This document shows, one piece after another, positions 5,968-11,888 of a stretch of 12,351 bases of DNA. This stretch comes from JACCZX01 sp038216465. GTDB taxonomy: Bacteria; Pseudomonadota; Gammaproteobacteria; Burkholderiales; Burkholderiaceae_F. A program made the translations under genes and the position numbers. The stretch lies in assembly GCA_038216465.1 (NCBI GenBank), contig JBBQQC010000038.1, positions 1-12,351 on the forward strand, in the 5' to 3' direction. The first letter of the stretch is position 1. Each line of letters starts with the position of its first letter. The notes beneath the pieces were generated by a model, which ran no database searches, was not told the origin of the DNA, and worked only from the letters and a program-made list of their open reading frames with translations.

Positions 5968-7380
5968 ATGCCAGAAGTCAGAACGCGGATCGCACCGAGC
6001 CCGACCGGCATGCTGCACCTGGGGACCGCGCGCACGGCGCTGTTTTGCTGGGCGTTTGCGCGCCATCACGGCGGCAAGTTCATCCTGCGCATCGAAGACA
6101 CCGACGCCGAGCGGTCGACCGAAGAAGCGGTGCAAGTGATTCTGCAAAGCATGCGTTGGCTCGAGCTCGACTACGACGAGGGTCCGGTACGGCAAACCGA
6201 GCGGCTGGAGCGTTATCGCGAGGTACTAGAACAAATGCTCGCCGACGGCCGTGCATACCGTTGCTACGCGAGCAAGCAGGAACTCGACGTCCTGCGCGAT
6301 GCGCAAATCGTACGCAACGAAAAACCTCGCTATGACGGTCGTTGGCGACCGGAGAACGCGCGCGGCGTCACACCGCCCGATGTGAAACCGGTCTTTCGCT
6401 TTCGCAACCCAGACGACGGCGACGTTCAGTGGAACGATCTCGTCAAGGGGCCGATCGCCATTTCGAACCGCGAGCTCGACGATTTGGTGATCGCGCGCAG
6501 CGACTGGATGCCGACCTACAACTTCGCTGTGGTTGTCGATGACGCCGACATGCGCATCTCGCACGTGTTGCGCGGAGAGGAACACGTCAACAACACGCCA
6601 CGTCAGATCAATCTGTACCGCGCGCTGGATTGGAACCCACCTCAGTTCGGGCATCTGCCGCTGATACTCGCGCCCGACGGCAGCAAGATGTCCAAGCGCC
6701 ACGGTGCGGTCAGCGTGTTGCAGTACGACGAAGACGGATTTCTGCCCGAAGCGCTTTTCAACTACCTCGCGCGCCTGGGTTGGAGCCACGGTGACGCGGA
6801 AAAATTCACGCGTGGCCAACTGGTCGAGTGGTTCGATCTGCAGCACGTCAACCGCGCACCCGCGCAGTACAACCTGGACAAGTTGCTGTGGCTAAATGGC
6901 GAATACATCAAGGGGTGCGACGACCGGCGGCTGGCGCATCTGGTCACTGCGCGCGTTGAAGCGCGCGGCGGTGATCTCGCCGGCGGCGCACCGCTGACGG
7001 CCGTGGTCGCGCTGCTGAAGGATCGGTCACGCACGTTGAATGAGCTGGCTGAGGCGGCGCTTCTGTTTTACAGCAAACCGTCATTTGATCAACAACTGGT
7101 GACGGAACATTTGAATGAATCCGGTCGGCGAGTGGTACGCGCGTTTCGTGATCGCGCCTCGGCGCTGGTGTGGGAGCGTGGCGCGCTAAACGATGCCATC
7201 AGGCAGATCGTCGGCGAGCTGAAGCTGAAGATGCCGCAAGTCGCGGTGCCGCTGCGGGTCGCTGTCACCGGCCGAACTCAGACACCATCGATTGACGCCG
7301 TGCTTGCGTTGATTGGACGCGACGTTGTGCTCGAGCGAATCGACAGCGCGCTCGCGATGCACCCGCCCGCCACGCGCTAA
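5968..7380 (+). CDS. gltX: Glutamyl-tRNA synthetase
   Basis: Class I aminoacyl-tRNA synthetase, cytoplasmic, that charges tRNA-Glu with glutamate. It is 470 aa, the usual bacterial length. The ATP-binding HIGH-type motif is SPTGMLHLGTAR near residue 11. It is followed by the family block FILRIEDTDAERST, the catalytic insertion with EKPRYDGRWR, the block VLRGEEHVNNTPRQINLYRAL, and the KMSKS loop GSKMSKRHG (Lys240 to Lys243). A helical anticodon-binding region fills about residue 300 to the end. The ATG at 5968 opens directly with the conserved RTRIAPSPTG start. It is 63 bp downstream of the third PAP2 gene and upstream of tRNA-Glu(TTC), one of its substrates. Whether it also mischarges tRNA-Gln cannot be read by eye. 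Confidence 0.97.
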   Translation: MPEVRTRIAPSPTGMLHLGTARTALFCWAFARHHGGKFILRIEDTDAERSTEEAVQVILQSMRWLELDYDEGPVRQTERLERYREVLEQMLADGRAYRCYASKQELDVLRDAQIVRNEKPRYDGRWRPENARGVTPPDVKPVFRFRNPDDGDVQWNDLVKGPIAISNRELDDLVIARSDWMPTYNFAVVVDDADMRISHVLRGEEHVNNTPRQINLYRALDWNPPQFGHLPLILAPDGSKMSKRHGAVSVLQYDEDGFLPEALFNYLARLGWSHGDAEKFTRGQLVEWFDLQHVNRAPAQYNLDKLLWLNGEYIKGCDDRRLAHLVTARVEARGGDLAGGAPLTAVVALLKDRSRTLNELAEAALLFYSKPSFDQQLVTEHLNESGRRVVRAFRDRASALVWERGALNDAIRQIVGELKLKMPQVAVPLRVAVTGRTQTPSIDAVLALIGRDVVLERIDSALAMHPPATR

Positions 7381-7477
7381 GCTGACGTCAGTGCCGCGTT
7401 GCGACGGCTGGCCTAGTACACAATTCCGCGCATTACCGCCGCTCCGCTGGTGCGCCATCGTTTAGGCCTGCCACACA

Positions 7478-7484
7478 GGAGGAG
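7478..7484 (+). promoter_or_regulatory. Strong Shine-Dalgarno of the VOC gene
   Basis: AGGAGGA stands 5-6 nt before the ATG at 7490. It is one of the strongest ribosome binding sites in the window and fixes the start of the small VOC gene. A TACACAAT-like sequence at 7417-7424 could be its -10 element, but no matching -35 is evident. Confidence 0.7.
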
Positions 7485-7489
7485 TACAC

Positions 7490-7879
7490 ATGCTTTCACA
7501 GTCTCAAGTCACCTGCATGTTGCCGGTCAAGGATATGGCCCGCGCCCGGCGCTTCTACGAGGAGCAACTTGCGCTCGAGCCCGAAGGGCTGCGCCCCGAC
7601 GGCAAGTTCATTTACCGCTGCGGGGGCACCGAGCTCGCCCTGTTTCCGAAGTCTGAAGGTACGAAGGCGGAGCACACCGCGCTCAGTTTCAAGGTCGGCG
7701 ACATTGCTGGCGCCATTGCGGCGCTAAAAGCGCGCGGCGTCAAGTTTGCCGACTACGACTTTCCGGGATTCAAGACGATCGGCCATGTCTGCGTGCTGGG
7801 CTCGGAAAAAGCAGCCTGGTTCGAAGACACCGAAGGCAACATTTTGTGCCTGCATGAGGACATTGCGACCGCCGCTTGA
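7490..7879 (+). CDS. VOC/glyoxalase-fold protein
   Basis: Small cytoplasmic protein of 129 aa with the vicinal-oxygen-chelate fold. It opens with the characteristic strand-helix block CMLPVKDMARARRFYEEQLAL, has a mid-protein EHTALSFKVGDIAGAIAALKARG repeat of the beta-alpha-beta-beta-beta unit, and ends with WFEDTEGNILCLHED, the usual DPEGN-type C-terminal signature. The glyoxalase I metal set is not clearly complete: there is no His/Gln/Glu at the first-strand ligand position. A lactoylglutathione lyase assignment is therefore not supported, and the substrate is unknown. An excellent AGGAGGA site precedes the ATG. It is a stand-alone gene between gltX (109 bp upstream) and the tRNA-Ala/Glu pair. 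Confidence 0.85.
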   Translation: MLSQSQVTCMLPVKDMARARRFYEEQLALEPEGLRPDGKFIYRCGGTELALFPKSEGTKAEHTALSFKVGDIAGAIAALKARGVKFADYDFPGFKTIGHVCVLGSEKAAWFEDTEGNILCLHEDIATAA

Positions 7880-7983
7880 CAAGGAGTAAAGCTGAGTCAA
7901 CCGAGGTCGACCAGCTCCACCCCGGTTCAAAGATTGCGCGGCCTACGGTGGCGCCGCCGATGCTGATCAGTTCGCGGCGTGGC

Positions 7984-7989
7984 TATAAT
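7984..7989 (+). promoter_or_regulatory. -10 element of the tRNA-Ala/tRNA-Glu operon
   Basis: A perfect TATAAT hexamer lies 15 bp upstream of tRNA-Ala, followed by a GC-rich stretch typical of stable-RNA promoters. The -35 position (TGCTGA, 17-bp spacer) is a poor match to TTGACA. Confidence 0.6.
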
Positions 7990-8004
7990 CCGCGCCTCGC
8001 GTGT

Positions 8005-8080
<76 letters not shown>

Positions 8081-8103
8081 TCGACGTAAGGTCTGCACCA
8101 AAA

Positions 8104-8179
8104 GTCCCCATCGTCTAGAGGCCTAGGACATCACCCTTTCACGGTGAGTACAGGGGTTCGAATCCCCTTGGGGACGCCA
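8104..8179 (+). tRNA. tRNA-Glu (anticodon TTC)
   Basis: 76-nt cloverleaf. The acceptor stem GTCCCCA (8104-8110) pairs with TGGGGAC (8169-8175), followed by G and an encoded CCA. The anticodon stem is TCACC/GGTGA with the loop CTTTCAC, giving anticodon TTC. It is the substrate of the glutamyl-tRNA synthetase encoded about 0.7 kb upstream. Confidence 0.97.
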
Positions 8180-8189
8180 CGACAATCTG

Positions 8190-8204
8190 CATTGCCAAGC
8201 AATG
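8190..8204. repeat. Small hairpin after tRNA-Glu
   Basis: CATTGC (8190-8195) and GCAATG (8199-8204) form a 6-bp stem with a 3-nt loop. An alternative outer pairing CTGCAT (8188-8193) with ATGCAG (8208-8213) also exists. It may be a 3' processing or end structure of the tRNA transcript. There is no T-run. Confidence 0.35.
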
Positions 8205-8215
8205 GCCATGCAGTA

Positions 8216-8253
8216 GACGGAAGTTAAGCAGATGATTTGCTTAAGTTTCCGTC
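8216..8253. repeat. 14-bp hairpin, possible tRNA operon end
   Basis: GACGGAA (8216-8222) pairs with TTCCGTC (8247-8253), and TTAAGCA (8224-8230) pairs with TGCTTAA (8238-8244). The two are separated by a one-by-two internal mismatch, with a 7-nt loop GATGATT. It sits 37 bp after the tRNA-Glu gene. The stem is long enough to end transcription, but the following bases (GCAGTTAG) lack a clear T-run, so a terminator role is only possible. Confidence 0.45.
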
Positions 8254-8299
8254 GCAGTTAGACACTCGGTTTCGTCTGTGAAGCGGAAGCCAGCCAGAA

Positions 8300-8616
8300 T
8301 CACTTCGTCTTGTGGCCAGCCGTTACCTCGTTCTTATGCGCTGCGAAGGCGGCGAGGACTTCTCCCTTCTCACGCGCAGGCACTTTGGCGAAGTCAAGGC
8401 TGCGTCCCAGCTCGGCCGCCACCTCGTCAAATTCTTCCGGCGAGATCTTCAGGTCACGATGCGCGTTCTCAAGGCCCATATGAGTTTTGCTCGGCTTGGT
8501 TGGCGAGAATTGAATGGTCCGCCCGTGGCTTCGCTGACCCACAGGTTTCGCATGAACGTGAGGCCCGGCAACGAACATAAGAGCCTCTGTCTCATCCGCG
8601 GTGTTGCTGAAGTTTG
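8300..8616 (-). pseudogene. Group 1 truncated hemoglobin remnant, frameshifted
   Basis: Minus-strand remnant of a 2-on-2 truncated hemoglobin (TrHb1), a heme protein that binds oxygen or NO. The C-terminal part is intact and ends at a TGA at 8302-8300: AHRDLKISPEEFDEV, with the proximal heme His, then LDFAKVPAREKGEVLAAFAAHK. The preceding part, SLPGLTFMRNLWVSEATGGPF (8568 down to 8512), is also typical but lies in another frame. The join is at 8512, where TTC AATTC would read TTC CAA TTC if one C were restored, giving the expected GGPFQF. Further upstream a family-like QTSATPRMRQ is preceded in the same frame by TGA (8619-8617), and no N-terminal helix or start can be found. The gene therefore looks dead. 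Homology is by motif recognition, not a search. Confidence 0.65.
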
Positions 8617-8640
8617 TCAGTGCCTCTGCGCGCTTTAACA

Positions 8641-8689
8641 AGGAAAGGGTTGCGAAGGCAGCGCCGCGGGCTGTCGCGCTTTCTTTCCT
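8641..8689. repeat. Large imperfect hairpin at the broken globin 5' side
   Basis: AGGAAAG (8641-8647) pairs with CTTTCCT (8683-8689). Inside it GCGA (8652-8655) pairs with TCGC (8674-8677) and CAGC (8659-8662) with GCTG (8670-8673), leaving a 7-nt loop. The arms are interrupted by a 3-nt bulge and a small internal loop. It lies exactly where the globin remnant loses its reading frame. Confidence 0.4.
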
Positions 8690-8956
8690 CGAAAGTGTTG
8701 ACGATCAATTGTTATGCAAAAGTCGCTGTAGTTAGGAGCTGAATCGTGCCGCCAAACAGGTGAGCTACCTATGAGTCGTATTTACTGCGAGCCGGTTCGA
8801 CCCAAGCTACCTGCGACGACGTTATCGCCGCAACGGTCGACGCTTGACTCGATGGAGACGGCAAAGAATAAGGTCACGGCTCGCATGTAATTGGCTGGGT
8901 GCGATTGCTCGCCGATGGTATCGCCGACATTTTGGCGCATGCGGGAGGGAATGCCA
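8642..8956. other. Gene-free stretch between globin remnant and ureohydrolase
   Basis: No supportable gene on either strand. It begins with the hairpin described at 8641-8689. The only small plus-strand frame of note is 8771-8890 (39 codons, ATG preceded by AGGTGAG), whose product resembles nothing I know. No terminator with a T-run is evident downstream of the minus-strand gene that ends at 8957. The stretch looks like decayed or neutral intergenic DNA. Confidence 0.5.
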
Positions 8957-10030
8957 TCAGCCCGTCTTGAGCGCATTCTGCTTCCGCATTGCGAGGCCTG
9001 CCATTAGATACGTGATCACGTAGACAATCACGCGGTAGATCACCGCCGACCCCGGGGGAATGCAGATGAACGACATGCCGGTCAGCCCGCGCAAGCCGAT
9101 CTCGTGCGCTATCCGGATCACTTCGTAATCCGACATCCCGATCGGCTCGGCCAATTCGCCGAGCAGATCGCCCGACGCCGGTCCCGCGCCGCCGAGCACG
9201 TCCATGTCGAAGTGAACGTAGACATCGCTCGTTCCTTCGTAGGCCTTGTCGAGTAGCTTGATGAGGCCGTCGAGCCCGAAGCGCGAGTCGCGGATCTTCC
9301 ACATCGGCACGAAGTTCGCGCCTTCCTTGACGTAGCGCCGCACGTACGTCTTGTCCTCCAGCATGCCGCGCTCGCCGACCTCGACCACGTTCGACCACTT
9401 GTAGTTGCTGTGCCATTCGTAGAGCCGCGCCTTCCAGTTGCCCGATCCGGCGATACGCAGGTCCGCAGTCGCATGATCAGCCGGGCGCGAATCCCAATGC
9501 GTGTCGAGACTGATCATCCCGACGTTGCCCTTCGCCCGCTCGCCGATCGGCTTTGCGATCGCGTACGAACCGGGCGGGGAGTTCTGCCCGATGACGATCG
9601 GAATCGCACCCGCATCGAGCACCTGGTTAACCTTCACTTCCACAGCGCTTTGCGCGCGCAGGATGTTCTCGACGGTTGCGGCATAGTTCGCTTCCGGCGG
9701 AATCGCAGCATCGCCGAAGTCGACGATCTTCAGGTAATCGAAGATGTCGAGATCGAACTCCTGCACATAGCCGGTGTACCGGATCGATTGCTGGCGCACG
9801 CGTTTCGGCCCCGCGAGCCACAGTTCCTTGTCCACGCCGCTGTACGTTTTGCCCCAGCCCGCAGCGAAAGGCGCGCCGATAATCACCACATCGGCGCCGA
9901 CAAGATCCTTTTCCGATAGCGCGACCTGAACGCCGAGGAATGTCGGCATGTCTTCGGCGAGCCGCGGAAACGTCTTGGTGCGAACGCGCGTCGACGTCGA
10001 TATGGCGGACCACTCAGGGTATTCGCTCAT
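8957..10030 (-). CDS. Ureohydrolase-fold (arginase/agmatinase-like) protein, altered active site
   Basis: Protein of 357 aa with the arginase/agmatinase alpha/beta fold. Recognisable motifs in order are VVIIGAPFAAG (about 48-58), the strand IPIVIGQNSPPG where the family has GGDHS (about 143-154), the metal motif SLDTHWDSRP (Asp176, His178, Asp180), the metal motif HFDMDVLGG (Asp274, Asp276), and the C-terminal GLRGLTGMSFICIPPGSA. True ureohydrolases also need the His of GGDHS and a Glu in a VEVNPP-type segment near the end. Here these are replaced (GQNS, and Cys323 in FICIPP). It may hydrolyse something other than a simple guanidine, or bind a single metal. The start is well supported: AGGAAG (10042-10037) lies 6 nt before the ATG. 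It is divergent from a peptide/opine-type ABC transporter, suggesting the transporter imports its substrate. Confidence 0.85.
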   Translation of the reverse strand: MSEYPEWSAISTSTRVRTKTFPRLAEDMPTFLGVQVALSEKDLVGADVVIIGAPFAAGWGKTYSGVDKELWLAGPKRVRQQSIRYTGYVQEFDLDIFDYLKIVDFGDAAIPPEANYAATVENILRAQSAVEVKVNQVLDAGAIPIVIGQNSPPGSYAIAKPIGERAKGNVGMISLDTHWDSRPADHATADLRIAGSGNWKARLYEWHSNYKWSNVVEVGERGMLEDKTYVRRYVKEGANFVPMWKIRDSRFGLDGLIKLLDKAYEGTSDVYVHFDMDVLGGAGPASGDLLGELAEPIGMSDYEVIRIAHEIGLRGLTGMSFICIPPGSAVIYRVIVYVITYLMAGLAMRKQNALKTG

Positions 10031-10054
10031 TACTCGCTTCCTCTGTGTTGGGGA

Positions 10055-10072
10055 TTCTCGAAAACCCGAGAA
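10055..10072. promoter_or_regulatory. Inverted repeat, possible operator (ureohydrolase side)
   Basis: TTCTCG (10055-10060) and CGAGAA (10067-10072) form a perfect 6-bp inverted repeat with a 6-nt spacer. It lies 25 bp upstream of the ureohydrolase start codon, between the two divergent genes. It could bind a dimeric regulator or form a hairpin in the mRNA leader. Confidence 0.35.
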
Positions 10073-10110
10073 GAATGGAAATCAGTCCGCGCGCGCTCGA
10101 GGGTCAGCTT

Positions 10111-10118
10111 AGTATATT
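10111..10118. promoter_or_regulatory. Overlapping divergent -10 candidates
   Basis: AGTATATT contains TATATT (10113-10118) on the plus strand and TATACT (10116-10111) on the minus strand. Each is one base from the TATAAT consensus. Either could drive its own side of the divergent pair. No strong -35 hexamer is seen for either. Confidence 0.35.
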
Positions 10119-10137
10119 GATCAGAGCGTGGACGCAC

Positions 10138-10161
10138 GTGTGGATGCGATCTCATGCACAC
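10138..10161. promoter_or_regulatory. Quasi-palindrome before the transporter gene
   Basis: GTGTGGATG (10138-10146) and CATGCACAC (10153-10161) match as an inverted repeat at 8 of 9 positions around a 6-nt centre. The repeat ends one base before the Shine-Dalgarno of the substrate-binding protein gene. It is the size of a dimeric-repressor operator, or could hide or expose the ribosome site as an RNA hairpin. Confidence 0.4.
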
Positions 10162-10166
10162 AGGAG
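10162..10166 (+). promoter_or_regulatory. Shine-Dalgarno fixing the substrate-binding protein start
   Basis: AGGAG lies 5 nt before the ATG at 10172. It sits inside the reading frame if the earlier in-frame ATG at 10154 is used, so 10172 is the better start. Confidence 0.65.
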
Positions 10167-10171
10167 ACAAG

Positions 10172-11767
10172 ATGGACAGGAGAAACAAAGACAAGTCCGA
10201 TTCGGCAAATAGTCCCGCGCACTATTCTGAAAGCCGGCGCAAGTTTGTCGAAGCGACGCTGCTGGCGAGTGCCGCTGCTGGAATCCTTGGCAGTACGCAG
10301 GCCCTCGCGCAAGCGGCTCCGAAGAAAGGTGGCGCGCTGAAACTTGCCGTACCTTCGGCTGCACGCCGTTTGGATCCCGCTATCCACGGCGCGAACGAAG
10401 AGTTCATCATCAGCGCCGCGATCTTCGACAATCTGGTCCGGGTCGATCCGAAGCTGAGTCCGCAGCCCGGACTCGCCACCGATTGGAAGGTGTCCGACGA
10501 CGGCAAGAGCTGGACGTTCAACATTCGTCGCGGCGTCAAGTTCCATCACGGCCGTGAGCTCACGTCGAAAGACGTCGAGTTCACGATCAACCGGCTACTT
10601 AATCCGCAGACCGCGTCGATGGGGCGCAGCCTGTTCGGTCTCGTGCAGAAGATCGAGACGCCGACACCGTACTCGATCGTGTTTCATCTCTCCGATGCGT
10701 ATGCCGACTTTCCGATGATGTTCGGCGCGGTCTACGCGCGGATCATTCCGTTCGATGCGGCAGCCGACGTTTCGAAGATGCCAATCGGCAGCGGCCCGTT
10801 CAAGATGAAGGAGTTCGTGCCGGCCGATCACGTGACGATGGTGCGTCACACCGAGTACTGGGAAAAGGACGCGGCCGGCAACCAGCTTCCGTACCTCGAC
10901 GAGTTCCGGCAGGTGACAATTCCCGAGCAGGCGGCGCAGATCGCAGCGCTGACCTCAGGCTTCATCCACGTACTGTGGGAAGCACCGCCGACGGCGATCT
11001 CGACACTGAAGGCGGATCCGAACGTGCGGATCCTGGAGACCAGCAGCCCCGGCTATCACGAGATCACGATCTGGCAGAACCAGCCGCCGTTCTCGGATCA
11101 GCGAGTGATGCAGGCGTTGAAGCTGAGCCTCGATCGCCCGCAACTGATCAAGGCGGCGCTTGGCGGCTACGGCACGCCGTCGAACGATAACCCGATTTCG
11201 TCGATCAGCCCGTTCTGGGTCGACACCGGGATGAAGAAGCGCGACGTCGCAAAGGCGAAGCAACTGATGACCGACGCCGGCCTCGGCAGCGGTGTCGATG
11301 TCGAGCTGATCACCACCAACGAGCGCGCCGGGCTTGTCGAGTTCGCCGTCGGCGTCAAGGAGATGACCGCGCCGGCGGGCTTCCGCATCGACATCAAGAC
11401 CGTGCCGTACGACGTGTATACGGCGCGATATAACCGCAAGCATCCGTTCAACATGCAGAACTGGAACGGCCGGCCGACGATCGACGAGGCGCTGTACCCC
11501 TACTTCCATTCGAAGGGCAGCTATAAGGAGCTCTACAACTACAACAATCCGGAAGTCGACAAGCTGCTCGACGATGGGCGGAAGGAGAGCAATCTCGCGA
11601 AGCGCAAACAGATGTATGGGCGCGTGCAGCAGATCATCGCCGAAAGCGGCCCGGTTGTGATTCCGTATCACCGGCCGTATATGGCCGGCTTGAACAAGGC
11701 CGTGCAGGGGTACGAGATTCACCCGATCAGATGGGTTGACGTTCGCCGAGTTTGGCTCAGCGGTTGA
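10172..11767 (+). CDS. ABC transporter substrate-binding protein, family 5 (peptide/opine/nickel type), Tat-exported
   Basis: Periplasmic binding protein of 531 aa of the SBP_bac_5 family, which captures peptides, opines, nickel chelates or similar compounds for an ABC importer. The N-terminus SRRKFVEATLLASAAAGILG is a twin-arginine signal (Arg22-Arg23), with likely cleavage around residue 48 after ALAQA, so the protein is probably exported folded. Family marks are DNLVRVDPKLSPQPGLATDWKVSDDGKSWTFNIRRGVKFHHG, the SKDVEFTINRLL segment, GSGPFKMKEFVPADHV and a C-terminal IPYHRPYMAGL block. The length is normal. It is the first gene of a transporter operon whose permease starts 121 bp downstream, and is divergent from the ureohydrolase-like gene. 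Ligand specificity cannot be read from the sequence; the neighbour hints at an amidine- or amide-bearing compound. Confidence 0.93.
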   Translation: MDRRNKDKSDSANSPAHYSESRRKFVEATLLASAAAGILGSTQALAQAAPKKGGALKLAVPSAARRLDPAIHGANEEFIISAAIFDNLVRVDPKLSPQPGLATDWKVSDDGKSWTFNIRRGVKFHHGRELTSKDVEFTINRLLNPQTASMGRSLFGLVQKIETPTPYSIVFHLSDAYADFPMMFGAVYARIIPFDAAADVSKMPIGSGPFKMKEFVPADHVTMVRHTEYWEKDAAGNQLPYLDEFRQVTIPEQAAQIAALTSGFIHVLWEAPPTAISTLKADPNVRILETSSPGYHEITIWQNQPPFSDQRVMQALKLSLDRPQLIKAALGGYGTPSNDNPISSISPFWVDTGMKKRDVAKAKQLMTDAGLGSGVDVELITTNERAGLVEFAVGVKEMTAPAGFRIDIKTVPYDVYTARYNRKHPFNMQNWNGRPTIDEALYPYFHSKGSYKELYNYNNPEVDKLLDDGRKESNLAKRKQMYGRVQQIIAESGPVVIPYHRPYMAGLNKAVQGYEIHPIRWVDVRRVWLSG

Positions 11768-11776
11768 CCTAAACGA

Positions 11777-11798
11777 CGGCGGCGGTTGCCAGCCGCCG
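11777..11798. repeat. GC-rich hairpin between binding protein and permease genes
   Basis: CGGCGGC (11777-11783) and GCCGCCG (11792-11798) form a perfect 7-bp stem with an 8-nt loop, 10 bp after the binding protein stop. No T-run follows. In many importer operons a stem-loop here protects the binding-protein mRNA and lowers permease expression; that role is inferred. Confidence 0.5.
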
Positions 11799-11815
11799 CG
11801 GTCGCCCGGTCACCG

Positions 11816-11825
11816 TTTCGCGAAA
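11816..11825. repeat. 10-bp perfect palindrome
   Basis: TTTCGCGAAA is a perfect palindrome in the gap before the permease gene. It may be a protein-binding site or a chance repeat. Confidence 0.2.
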
Positions 11826-11888
11826 GCGATACGTAACGCCGTCTTGCTATCCGTTCGCCTTCGATAACCAAGGACTGACCCAAAGACC

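Noticed and set aside
8312..8638. 108-codon plus-strand frame
   Set aside because: It lies opposite the truncated hemoglobin remnant, whose motifs on the minus strand are recognisable; the plus frame shows no known features.
8771..8890. 39-codon plus-strand frame with AGGTGAG before its ATG
   Set aside because: The ribosome site is suggestive, but the peptide shows no hydrophobic, repeated or known pattern and lies in a decayed stretch; kept only as a note.
8180..8956. Possible integrated element with attachment sites at tRNA-Glu
   Set aside because: No integrase, no mobile genes and no duplicated tRNA 3' end were seen in the window.
8874..9416. 180-codon minus-strand frame
   Set aside because: Overlaps the ureohydrolase gene in another frame; the ureohydrolase frame carries the DxHxD and DxD motifs and a good ribosome site.
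10955..11722. 255-codon minus-strand frame
   Set aside because: Antisense to the substrate-binding protein gene; no motifs and Arg/His-rich shadow composition.
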